Position numbers and translations under genes: made by a program | From: an uncultured Prevotella sp. | Lineage (GTDB): Bacteria; Bacteroidota; Bacteroidia; Bacteroidales; Bacteroidaceae | Assembly: GCA_934203355.1 (NCBI GenBank) | Contig: CAKPZC010000034.1 | Coordinates: 1 to 22,007 of the forward strand | Direction of reading: 5' to 3' | DNA: 22,007 nt | Part shown: piece after piece, positions 6,239 to 13,522 of the stretch | How the letters are laid out: each line of letters opens with the position of its first letter | Position numbering within the stretch: the stretch's first letter is position 1 | The notes under the pieces: generated by a model | The model's database searches: none | What the model was told of the DNA's origin: nothing | What the model saw: the letters and a program-made list of their open reading frames with translations, nothing else

Positions 6239-8341
6239 ATGAAAGATTTTATAATAACTAAACGCGATGGGTCGCAAGACCGGTTCTCTTTAGACAAGAT
6301 AATGAATGCTGTAATCAAGGGCTTTCAATCAGTAAATGAAGAGGTTAATCTTAACGCTATCTCAAAGATACTCAGTCACTTGAATATCTGTGAGGGTATC
6401 ACTGTGGAGGATATTCAGAACCAGGTGGAAGAGGCCCTTATGCGCGAAGGTTTCTATAAGGTTGCAAAGTCGTTCATGCTCTATCGTCAGCGTCATAATG
6501 AAGACCGCGAGACTATGGATAAGTTGAAATTTTTGACAGACTACTGCAAAGCTGCCAACGCGGCAAGTGGTTCAAAGTATGACGCAAATGCCAATGTTGA
6601 GCACAAGAACATTGCCACTCTTATCGGCGAACTTCCAAAGTCGAGCTTCATACGTCTGAACCGCCGTATGCTCACCGACCGCATTAAGAAAATGTATGGC
6701 AAGGAGCTTGCCGATGAATACATCGAAAAGCTCAACAACCATTTCATTTATAAGAACGACGAGACATCACTTGCCAACTATTGTGCCTCAATCACAATGT
6801 ATCCATGGCTCATCAATGGCACTGGTCCTATTGGTGGCAACTCAACAGCACCAACCAATCTCAAGTCGTTCTGTGGAGGCTTTGTCAATATGGTGTTCAT
6901 GGTGTCGAGCATGTTGAGTGGAGCTTGCGCCACACCAGAGTTCTTGATGTACCTGAACTACTTTATCGGCAAGGAATACGGAATTGACTACTGGAAGGAA
7001 GCTGACAAAGTGGTAGACCTTTCGAAAAAGCAGCGCACAATTGATAAGATGATAACCGACTGCTTTGAGCAGATTGTATATTCTATCAACCAACCAACTG
7101 GTGCACGCAACTATCAGGCCGTGTTCTGGAATATTGCCTACTACGACAAACCGTACTTTGAGAGTCTCTTTGGCGAATTTGTATTCCCCGACGGCAGTAA
7201 GCCCGACTGGAACGGACTGTCATGGCTCCAGAAGCGATTTATGAAGTGGTTCAACAAGGAGCGCACAAAGACAGTGCTCACTTTCCCAGTTGAGACTATG
7301 GCACTTTTGAGCAAAGACGGCGACGTTATCGACCAGGAGTGGGGCGACTTCACTGCCGAGATGTACTCCGAGGGACATTCGTTCTTTACATATATGAGCG
7401 ACAACGCCGACTCGCTGAGTTCTTGCTGTCGTCTGCGCAACGAGATTCAGGACAATGGCTTCAGCTATACTCTCGGTGCGGGTGGCGTGTCGACAGGCTC
7501 TAAGAGTGTGCTCACAATCAACCTCAATCGTTGCATACAGTATGCCGTGAAGAACAATATGGAATACACTGAGTTCCTCGCTCATGTCATCGACCTCTGC
7601 CACAAGGTACAGACTGCATACAACGAGAACCTTAAAGACTTGCAAAGCCAGGGCATGTTGCCACTCTTTGATGCTGGCTATATCAACATGGGCAGACAGT
7701 ATCTCACTATCGGCGTGAACGGTCTTGTTGAGGCTGCCGAGTTTATGGGACTGACTATAAACGACAATCCTGACTATCTGCACTTTGTGCAGACTGTACT
7801 CGGACTTGTGGAGAAGTACAATAAAATGTATCGCACAAAGGAACTTATGTTCAATTGCGAGATGATTCCAGCCGAGAATGTGGGTGTAAAGCATGCAAAA
7901 TGGGATCGTGAGGACGGCTATTTCGTGCCGCGCGACTGCTACAACAGCTATTTCTATGTAGTGGAGGACGACTCGCTTAACATCGTCGACAAGTTCAAAC
8001 TCCATGGTGCACCTTACATCGAACATCTCACCGGAGGCTCGGCTCTGCACATGAATCTTGAGGAGCATCTCTCTAAACCTCAATACCGACAGTTGCTGCG
8101 TGTGGCTGCAAAAGAGGGATGCAACTACTTCACGTTTAACATTCCAAACACTATCTGCAACGACTGTGGACACATCGACAAACGCTATCTGAAGAAGTGC
8201 CCACACTGCGGAAGCGAGAATGTGGACTATATGACTCGTATCATTGGATACCTTAAGCGTGTGAGCAACTTCTCGCAGGCTCGTCAGGAAGAGGCTAAGC
8301 GCCGCTATTATGCCGAGGTGGATAAGTCGTTGAAAGACTAA
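6239..8341 (+). CDS. nrdD: Anaerobic (class III) ribonucleoside-triphosphate reductase
   Basis: The 700-residue enzyme reduces ribonucleoside triphosphates to deoxyribonucleotides without oxygen, using a glycyl radical. The ATG at 6239 (MKDFIITKRDGS) is chosen because it begins directly with the N-terminal ATP-cone, which binds allosteric nucleotides; an upstream in-frame TTG at 6191 would add 16 residues encoded by the structured leader and is rejected. The substrate-site region with the SFCGG cysteine follows the ATP-cone. The C-terminal zinc site is intact (Cys640, Cys643, Cys654, Cys657), and the glycyl radical residue is Gly670 in RIIGYLKR. The length is normal for the family. Its activase nrdG lies 115 bases downstream, so the pair is complete. 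Neighbouring regulators with LuxR-type domains on both sides suggest redox or iron control. Confidence 0.97.
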   Translation: MKDFIITKRDGSQDRFSLDKIMNAVIKGFQSVNEEVNLNAISKILSHLNICEGITVEDIQNQVEEALMREGFYKVAKSFMLYRQRHNEDRETMDKLKFLTDYCKAANAASGSKYDANANVEHKNIATLIGELPKSSFIRLNRRMLTDRIKKMYGKELADEYIEKLNNHFIYKNDETSLANYCASITMYPWLINGTGPIGGNSTAPTNLKSFCGGFVNMVFMVSSMLSGACATPEFLMYLNYFIGKEYGIDYWKEADKVVDLSKKQRTIDKMITDCFEQIVYSINQPTGARNYQAVFWNIAYYDKPYFESLFGEFVFPDGSKPDWNGLSWLQKRFMKWFNKERTKTVLTFPVETMALLSKDGDVIDQEWGDFTAEMYSEGHSFFTYMSDNADSLSSCCRLRNEIQDNGFSYTLGAGGVSTGSKSVLTINLNRCIQYAVKNNMEYTEFLAHVIDLCHKVQTAYNENLKDLQSQGMLPLFDAGYINMGRQYLTIGVNGLVEAAEFMGLTINDNPDYLHFVQTVLGLVEKYNKMYRTKELMFNCEMIPAENVGVKHAKWDREDGYFVPRDCYNSYFYVVEDDSLNIVDKFKLHGAPYIEHLTGGSALHMNLEEHLSKPQYRQLLRVAAKEGCNYFTFNIPNTICNDCGHIDKRYLKKCPHCGSENVDYMTRIIGYLKRVSNFSQARQEEAKRRYYAEVDKSLKD

Positions 8342-8346
8342 TAGTC

Positions 8347-8384
8347 CGCAACAAAGCCAATAATACTTCGCAACAAAGCCAATA
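8347..8384 (+). repeat. Two direct copies of a 16-bp sequence in the nrdD-nrdG spacer
   Basis: CGCAACAAAGCCAATA occurs exactly at 8347-8362 and again at 8369-8384, with a period of 22 bases (about two helical turns). It directly follows the nrdD stop codon and precedes a strong hairpin. It may be a local duplication or a binding site for a protein or RNA factor; no function can be assigned. Confidence 0.7.
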
Positions 8385-8387
8385 TTA

Positions 8388-8416
8388 GGAGGGTTGGCAT
8401 TCGTGCCACACCCTCC
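8388..8416 (+). other. Stable UUCG-tetraloop hairpin between nrdD and nrdG
   Basis: GGAGGGTTGGCA (8388-8399) pairs with TGCCA (8404-8408) and ACCCTCC (8410-8416), giving 12 base pairs, one bulged C and a TTCG loop. No T-run follows, so it is not a classic terminator. It is more likely an mRNA processing or stabilising element that sets different levels of nrdD and nrdG. Confidence 0.6.
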
Positions 8417-8456
8417 ATAAATATAAAACATCCCCAATATCTTAATCAATCCAACT

Positions 8457-8924
8457 ATGCTCAACTATCTCAACACAGGAATCGTGTTTCAGGAAATTCC
8501 CGACGAGGTGACATTATCAATCAACATCACAGGTTGTCCGTGTCGCTGTCCTGGATGCCACAGTCAGTATTTATGGGAGAACATCGGCAAGCCGCTCACT
8601 CCCATGGTGCTCGACCAGTTTATGAAGCTGTATGGCGGCGACATCACTTGCATCTGCTTCATGGGTGGCGATGCCGATCCTAAGTATGTCAGTCAGCTTG
8701 CACAGTATCTCCACCGTGAGCACGAGGGGCTGAAAGTGGCGTGGTATAGCGGACGCCAGCAGTTTCCAAAGTCGATACGCAAGCGCGACTTCGACTACAT
8801 AAAGCTTGGTCCGTATATCGAGCACCTTGGTTGCCTTAAGGAGCGCACTACCAATCAGCGTCTCTACAAGCGTGCTGTAGGTGATGATTTTATGGATATA
8901 ACGTCGCGCTTCTGGAAAAAATAA
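8457..8924 (+). CDS. nrdG: Anaerobic ribonucleotide reductase activating protein (radical SAM)
   Basis: The 155-residue protein is the radical-SAM activase that installs the glycyl radical on NrdD. The CxxxCxxC cluster motif is present as Cys27, Cys31 and Cys34 within TGCPCRCPGC, and GGDAD at about residues 70-74 corresponds to the SAM-binding GGE-type motif. The length is usual for NrdG. It lies 115 bases after nrdD on the same strand, beyond a direct repeat and hairpin but with no recognised promoter, so it is probably co-transcribed. The ATG at 8457 puts the first family-conserved residues close to the N-terminus. The second LuxR-type gene follows after 50 bases. Confidence 0.95.
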   Translation: MLNYLNTGIVFQEIPDEVTLSINITGCPCRCPGCHSQYLWENIGKPLTPMVLDQFMKLYGGDITCICFMGGDADPKYVSQLAQYLHREHEGLKVAWYSGRQQFPKSIRKRDFDYIKLGPYIEHLGCLKERTTNQRLYKRAVGDDFMDITSRFWKK

Positions 8925-8974
8925 ATATCTGTTGGCTCTTTCCCAATTGCCGACATATATAAGTAAAGACATAA

Positions 8975-9586
8975 ATGGATAAAAAAACAAATCCACGTAT
9001 CGCAATAGTCGACCCCAATACACTCGCTGTATTGGGGTTGACTCATTTATTGGAATCGGTGATGCCGATAATAGGTATTGACTCGTTTGCGACGTTTGCC
9101 GAATTGGAGGCAAACCATCCTGAACGCTATTTCCACTATTTTGTAGATATGAGAGTGGTATTGGCACATATGGCGTTCTTCAAGAATATGCGCCACAAGA
9201 CCATTGTGCTTGCAAGTTCTGTGTCGGATGGTGCGTCGCAGCTTGGAGCTTTCCATACAATTTGTGTCAATCAGCCCGAGAAGCAACTTCTGCGCTCGCT
9301 TCTTCAGCTTGAGCAACATGCCCATGCCCATGGGCGCAATCTGCCTTCAATGTCGCCTTCAATGCCGTTGGCTAATGCTTCTACATTGTCGCCACGCGAG
9401 ATAGAGGTGCTTTCGCTTGTAGTGAAGGGATATATAAACAAAGAAATCGCCGACAAGCTATGTCTTAGCTTGCCGACGATAGTGTCGCATCGTAAGAATC
9501 TTATGTCAAAGCTTGGAGTGCGTAGCGTCTCAGCTCTTACGATTTATGCCGTTATGAATGGTTATGTCGACGTGAACGACATATAG
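8975..9586 (+). CDS. LuxR-family regulator with degenerate receiver-like domain
   Basis: The 203-residue protein has a receiver-like N-terminus (about residues 6-112) and a LuxR/GerE helix-turn-helix (about 137-200; SPREIEVLSLVVKG, NKEIADKL, PTIVSHRKNLMSKL). In the receiver, Asp13 and Asp58 could fill acidic-site positions, but the paired acidic residues near the N-terminus and the usual conserved Lys (region ICVNQPEK, about residue 100) are not evident, so normal phosphorylation is doubtful. The HTH is about 45% identical by eye (30 of 66) to that of the hemerythrin regulator at 5064, including the shared ALTIYA/GLTIYA segment, suggesting common ancestry. It starts 50 bases after nrdG and may be in the same transcript. 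Comparison with the Porphyromonas haemin-responsive LuxR regulator CdhR is worth making; I cannot confirm homology here. Confidence 0.8.
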   Translation: MDKKTNPRIAIVDPNTLAVLGLTHLLESVMPIIGIDSFATFAELEANHPERYFHYFVDMRVVLAHMAFFKNMRHKTIVLASSVSDGASQLGAFHTICVNQPEKQLLRSLLQLEQHAHAHGRNLPSMSPSMPLANASTLSPREIEVLSLVVKGYINKEIADKLCLSLPTIVSHRKNLMSKLGVRSVSALTIYAVMNGYVDVNDI

Positions 9587-9597
9587 TCGACATAACC
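9560..9597. terminator. Hairpin overlapping the regulator stop codon, between convergent genes
   Basis: GGTTATGTCGAC (9560-9571) and its perfect reverse complement GTCGACATAACC (9586-9597) flank a 14-base loop. The right arm includes the last base of the TAG stop (9584-9586), and a short T-rich stretch (CTAATTTT) follows on the plus strand. Only 17 bases separate the convergent genes, so this is the only candidate terminator for either. The T-tract is weak. Confidence 0.55.
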
Positions 9598-9603
9598 CTA
9601 ATT

Positions 9604-10875
9604 TTAAATCACAGGTGCCAAAAAGTGGGCAAACCATCCCACAAACCGCTTCCATGGAGAGCGGAACTTCTTCCAACGCTCGGGTGTCAGTTTGAAGCTG
9701 CGGCTTTTGTCGTGGTCGAACATTCGTGATAGCTCGGCTGTGGTGCCTTTGTCGATGATGACGGCATTTTCCTCGTAGTCGAATCGCAGGCTACGCGAAT
9801 TGAGATTGGAGCTACCCACTGTGCAGAACTGTCCGTCGACCATTATTATTTTGGTGTGGTGAAATCCTGGTTCGTATATGTAAATGTCGGCACCGTGCTT
9901 CATGAGTTTGTGCACGTTGTAGAACACACAGTCGGGAGTGAGTGGTATGTCGCTGTGTGCCGACACCATAATCTCCACCTTCACGCCGCGCTTGATAGCT
10001 CGTTTTAGTGTGCGTTTCAGTTTTGGCGTAAGCGTCAGGTATGGATTCACTAACTTTATGCTGTCCTTTGCGTCGTTTATCGCGTTCGTGTAGAATGTGC
10101 GTATTATGCGGTTCGACGTGTGCGGCTCGCGGTTTATTATACCCACCATTTTGTGGCCTGTTGTTTGGCAGGTGTCGGGTTTTAGACCCTCAAAATAGTT
10201 TCCTCCACATTCTTTGCGATAATATTTTTCGCCATGAATGTTTTGTTTTGCAGTCTTGTTCCATATTCTTAGGAAGATGTCTTGCAGTGTATTCACCTCA
10301 TCGCCTTCGATGCGGCAGTGCATGTCGCGCCATTCGCCCACTTGCTTGGTTCCGTTTATATAATAGTCGGCAACGTTCATGCCGCCAGTATAGGCTATCT
10401 GTCCGTCGATGACGACAATTTTGCGGTGGTCGCGGTGGAATACGTGGTTAATCCATGGGAAACGAACTGGGTCGAACTCGAAGATTTCTATACCTCGCGA
10501 GCGAATGTCCTTTAGGTGGCGTTTGCGTAGTGGCTGGTTGTTGGAGTCGTTGCCGAATCCGTCGAATAGAGCGCGCACCTCAACTCCTTCTTTAGCCTTC
10601 TCGGCAAGAATGTCAAACAGCAGCGACGCTATAGAGTCGTTGCGGAAGTTGAAGTATTCAAGGTGCACACTGCTCCGTGCCTGTCGTATGGCACGGAACA
10701 TGTCGTCGAATTTTTCCTGTCCGCTCATCAATAGCGTCACACTGTTGTTGTGGGAGAATTTCACGCCTTCGCGGCGCAGATGTCCCACTATTAGTGAGTC
10801 GCTCGTTTGGGCCGACGCTTCTGCCCAAAATGCGAGACAGGCAATAATGGATATTATAAATGTTTTGAGTCTCAT
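9604..10875 (-). CDS. Secreted phospholipase D / cardiolipin-synthase-like protein
   Basis: The 423-residue protein carries two HKD motifs: His150, Lys152 and Asp157 in DHRKIVVIDG, and His340, Lys342 and Asp347 in HTKIIMVDG, each followed by a Gly-Gly/Gly-Ser-Ser-Asn element as in the PLD superfamily. Unlike typical ClsA it has no pair of N-terminal membrane helices but a signal peptide (about residues 1-22, FIISIIACLAFWAEASA), so it should act outside the cytoplasmic membrane. The activity is probably cardiolipin synthesis or another phosphatidyl transfer; nuclease or lipase activity cannot be excluded. It lies 50 bases after kdsD on the same strand without a clear promoter, so it may belong to the kdsA-kdsD unit, an envelope-building group. 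Confidence 0.85.
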   Translation of the reverse strand: MRLKTFIISIIACLAFWAEASAQTSDSLIVGHLRREGVKFSHNNSVTLLMSGQEKFDDMFRAIRQARSSVHLEYFNFRNDSIASLLFDILAEKAKEGVEVRALFDGFGNDSNNQPLRKRHLKDIRSRGIEIFEFDPVRFPWINHVFHRDHRKIVVIDGQIAYTGGMNVADYYINGTKQVGEWRDMHCRIEGDEVNTLQDIFLRIWNKTAKQNIHGEKYYRKECGGNYFEGLKPDTCQTTGHKMVGIINREPHTSNRIIRTFYTNAINDAKDSIKLVNPYLTLTPKLKRTLKRAIKRGVKVEIMVSAHSDIPLTPDCVFYNVHKLMKHGADIYIYEPGFHHTKIIMVDGQFCTVGSSNLNSRSLRFDYEENAVIIDKGTTAELSRMFDHDKSRSFKLTPERWKKFRSPWKRFVGWFAHFLAPVI

Positions 10876-10925
10876 CTATTTTTTTCTTATTTTATCCTGA
10901 ATAGTCTCTTGTTCTATTCTTTGTG

Positions 10926-11900
10926 CTATACCATGCAGCGGTAGTGGTCGACAATGCCGAGCAGGTGTTTTTCCTCGTCTACAACAAGAACAGAATGAAT
11001 CTTGTATTTGTTCATTATCTTTTGAATCTCGCTGATTTTGGTGTTAGGTGCCACCATCTTTGGAGTGCAAGTCATAATGTCGCTCACTGGGCGGTCGAAG
11101 AAGTGCTCGCGCCATTTCTCCATAGCTCGGCGCAGGTCGCCGTCGGTGATAAGTCCTATCACCTTGTTGTCCTCTATAGCCACACCCATTCCGAGTTTGC
11201 CCTTGCTCACAAGCAGGATTGCGTCGCCGAGCTTCATGTCCTTGCTTATAATAGGCATCTCGTCGCTCTTCATCACGTCGGCTGCTGTGGTGAGTAGACG
11301 TTTGCCAAGTGAGCCTCCAGGGTGGAACTGTGCAAAGTCGCGTGGTTTGAAGTCGCGCACTTGCATCAAGGCTACAGCCAGAGCATCGCCCATGGTGAGC
11401 GTCGCCGTTGTGCTGCTTGTTGGTGCGAGGTTCAATGGGCAAGCCTCTTTAGTCACACCCACGTTGATGTGTGCAGTCGAGTATTTTGCGAGTAGCGAGT
11501 TGGGGTTTCCACTCATGGCAATGATTGGAATCTGCATATGCAACACCATAGGTATGAATCTCAACAACTCGTCGGTTTGTCCCGAGTTGCTTATTGCGAG
11601 CACAACATCGTCCTTGGTCATCACGCCGAGGTCGCCATGATATACGTCGAGAGGGTTGATGAAGAACGACGGTGTGCCTGTGCTTGAGAGTGTTGCGGCT
11701 ATTTTGGCGCCTATATGTCCGCTTTTTCCAACGCCAGTCACGATTATTTTGCCATGGCAGTTGTACATTAGTTCTACCGACTTCTCGAAATTGTCGTCGA
11801 GTCGCGGAATTAGGTCGATTAATGCCTGTGCTTCGTCTTTTATGCACCTTACGGCATATTCCTTGACGTGTTTAAGGCGTTCGGAAGCTATATCATTCAT
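10926..11900 (-). CDS. kdsD: D-arabinose-5-phosphate isomerase (KdsD/KpsF/GutQ family)
   Basis: The 324-residue enzyme converts ribulose 5-phosphate to arabinose 5-phosphate, the first step toward Kdo of lipopolysaccharide. An N-terminal SIS domain (about residues 30-190) has VTGVGKSGHIGAKIAATLSSTG and ISNSGQTDEL, and FHPGGSLGKRLL marks the end of the domain. Two CBS domains fill residues about 205-324 (DVMKSDEMPII; DIMTCTPKMVA). The length equals that of typical KdsD. It follows kdsA by 20 bases, and the next Kdo-pathway enzyme being its neighbour strongly supports the assignment over the sugar-alcohol paralogue GutQ. Confidence 0.93.
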   Translation of the reverse strand: MNDIASERLKHVKEYAVRCIKDEAQALIDLIPRLDDNFEKSVELMYNCHGKIIVTGVGKSGHIGAKIAATLSSTGTPSFFINPLDVYHGDLGVMTKDDVVLAISNSGQTDELLRFIPMVLHMQIPIIAMSGNPNSLLAKYSTAHINVGVTKEACPLNLAPTSSTTATLTMGDALAVALMQVRDFKPRDFAQFHPGGSLGKRLLTTAADVMKSDEMPIISKDMKLGDAILLVSKGKLGMGVAIEDNKVIGLITDGDLRRAMEKWREHFFDRPVSDIMTCTPKMVAPNTKISEIQKIMNKYKIHSVLVVDEEKHLLGIVDHYRCMV

Positions 11901-11920
11901 TTTATTGGTGGATTCTGTTT

Positions 11921-12676
11921 CTATTTTAAAAGTTTTGCTATAAGCTCTTCAAGATTGTCAATTTGGAGCATGTTTGGTCCGTCGCTGAGTGCATTGTCGG
12001 GGTCGGGATGCACTTCGAAGAAGTAGCCGTTGGCTCCGAAAGCCTTTGCTGCCAATGCCATTGATGGCACAAAGCGTCGGTCGCCCGAGGTCTTGCCGCC
12101 TCCGGCACCTGGGCGTTGCACACAGTGTGTGCAGTCCATCACTACTCGTGGCGTTATGTCGAGCATGTCGGAGATGTTGCGGAAGTCTACTACGAGGTTG
12201 TTGTAGCCGAACATGTTGCCACGTTCTGTTAGCCACACTTCCTTTGCGCCTGCTTCAAGAGCTTTCTCAACAGGATATTTCATGTCGTTGCCGCTCAAGA
12301 ACTGTGCCTTTTTTATGTTTACAGTTTTGCCTGTTTTGGCTGCTGCTACAAGAAGGTCGGTCTGTCGACACAGGAATGCTGGTATCTGTATCACGTCGCA
12401 CACTTCGCCTGTGGGAGCTGCCTGATAGCTCTCATGTATGTCGGTGAGTATGCGCAGTCCGTACTTTGACTTTATGTCGGCGAGCATTTGTAGCCCCTTC
12501 TCAAGTCCTGGACCGCGGAACGAGTGAATTGATGTACGGTTGGCCTTGTCGAACGAGGCTTTGAATATTATATCAGTGCCGAGCTTGGTGTTGATGCTTA
12601 CAAGTTTCTCGGCAACAGTGTTTAGCAGGTCTTGCGATTCGATGACGCATGGCCCGGCAATGAATACTGGCTGCAT
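11921..12676 (-). CDS. kdsA: 3-deoxy-8-phosphooctulonate (Kdo-8-P) synthase, metal-dependent type
   Basis: The 251-residue enzyme condenses arabinose 5-phosphate with phosphoenolpyruvate to give Kdo 8-phosphate. Visible motifs are IAGPCVIES at the N-terminus, KASFDKANRTS, IPAFLCRQTDL, RFVPSMA and HPDPDNALSDGP. Cys at position 10 (GPC) replaces the Asn of the E. coli enzyme, which by family knowledge marks the metal-dependent class, as in Aquifex. The short N-terminus also fits that class. It is first in the kdsA-kdsD-PLD unit, with a good promoter at 12703. Confidence 0.95.
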   Translation of the reverse strand: MQPVFIAGPCVIESQDLLNTVAEKLVSINTKLGTDIIFKASFDKANRTSIHSFRGPGLEKGLQMLADIKSKYGLRILTDIHESYQAAPTGEVCDVIQIPAFLCRQTDLLVAAAKTGKTVNIKKAQFLSGNDMKYPVEKALEAGAKEVWLTERGNMFGYNNLVVDFRNISDMLDITPRVVMDCTHCVQRPGAGGGKTSGDRRFVPSMALAAKAFGANGYFFEVHPDPDNALSDGPNMLQIDNLEELIAKLLK

Positions 12677-12702
12677 AAGTTGTAATGTTTTTTTTATATT
12701 TA

Positions 12703-12710
12703 CAAAGGTA
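12703..12710 (-). promoter_or_regulatory. Promoter -7 element of kdsA
   Basis: On the minus strand TACCTTTG is an exact TAnnTTTG match, 26 bases upstream of the kdsA start. No clear TTTG lies 19-21 bases further upstream, so the -33 element is not identified. Confidence 0.55.
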
Positions 12711-12853
12711 GTAATAAATTTCTTCTTTGTGTGCTATTGTTCTCCAAAAATTCACTAATTAGGAATTTATGGACACTTGACACATTGAAAACCAGAGGAT
12801 ATTGCCCATCTTACCCATGCTCGGTAGGTAATGTTGGCATTGTCTGTAGACAA

Positions 12854-12889
12854 CAAAAAAAGGCGGGGTACATCACTGCAGCCCGCCTT
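12854..12889 (-). terminator. Intrinsic terminator after korC
   Basis: On the minus strand AAGGCGGG (complement of 12882-12889) pairs with CCCGCCTT (complement of 12860-12867) around a 14-base loop and is followed directly by a T-run (A-run 12854-12861 on the plus strand). It lies 78 bases past the korC stop and separates that operon from kdsA. Confidence 0.9.
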
Positions 12890-12967
12890 AGGATAATTAG
12901 AGAGTTATAAAAAATTAAGTTCTTTACTTTTTGAAAAGCGAAACTTCATTTTCCTGCTCAAGTTTGT

Positions 12968-13522
12968 TTATTCAGCCTTTTGCAGCTGCTCGATAATATT
13001 CATGCCTTCGTCAACGGCCTTCATGTTGAGAGGTATAAGGTCGTGGTGACGTTCGGGCAGAGTCTTGAACAGGGCCTTGTTGAGTCCCTCGGTGCTGACG
13101 ATTGGACAAACCTTGAGAAGTCCGCCGAGTACAATCATGTTGAACACCTTAGAGTTCTTCAGTTCGGCAGCCTTGTCCATTGCGTTGATACGGTAGACAT
13201 TGATGTCCTTGCGTGTCGGTGGATTGATGATGCCGAAACCGTCGTAGATGAGTATACCGCCTGATTTGATTTTTGGCTCGAACTTGTCGAGCGACGGCTG
13301 GTTAAGCACGATAGCCACGTCGTAGTGGCTGAGGATTGGCGATGAAATGCGGTCTTCGCTCACGATAACAGTAACGTTGGCTGTTCCACCACGCTGCTCT
13401 GGTCCGTAAGCCGGCATCCATGTCACCTCTTTATCTTCCATAAGTCCGGAGTAGGCAAGAATCTTGCCCATGGAGAGTACACCCTGTCCTCCGAAGCCTG
13501 CTATAATGATTTCTGCTTTCAT
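12968..13522 (-). CDS. korC: 2-oxoacid:ferredoxin oxidoreductase, gamma subunit
   Basis: The 184-residue subunit belongs to the pyruvate/2-oxoglutarate ferredoxin oxidoreductase gamma family. It begins IIIAGFGGQGVLSMGKILAY and contains AYGPEQRGGTANVTVIVS, both hallmarks of the domain that helps bind coenzyme A and form the catalytic interface. Its ATG overlaps the korB stop by four bases (ATGA), indicating translational coupling. It is the last gene of the korDABC set, with a clear terminator downstream. Substrate preference (2-oxoglutarate or branched-chain 2-oxoacids) cannot be told from this subunit. Confidence 0.9.
   Translation of the reverse strand: MKAEIIIAGFGGQGVLSMGKILAYSGLMEDKEVTWMPAYGPEQRGGTANVTVIVSEDRISSPILSHYDVAIVLNQPSLDKFEPKIKSGGILIYDGFGIINPPTRKDINVYRINAMDKAAELKNSKVFNMIVLGGLLKVCPIVSTEGLNKALFKTLPERHHDLIPLNMKAVDEGMNIIEQLQKAE

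Noticed and set aside
8347..8384. Start of a CRISPR-like array
   Set aside because: Only two 16-bp copies with a 6-base gap; no spacers or cas genes.
7220..8464. A 414-codon open frame on the minus strand opposite nrdD
   Set aside because: nrdD is unquestionable by motif and length; the antisense product has no domain or promoter and is a shadow.
12573..12755. A 60-codon minus-strand frame across the kdsA start
   Set aside because: It overlaps kdsA in another frame, has no domain, and starts upstream of the kdsA promoter.
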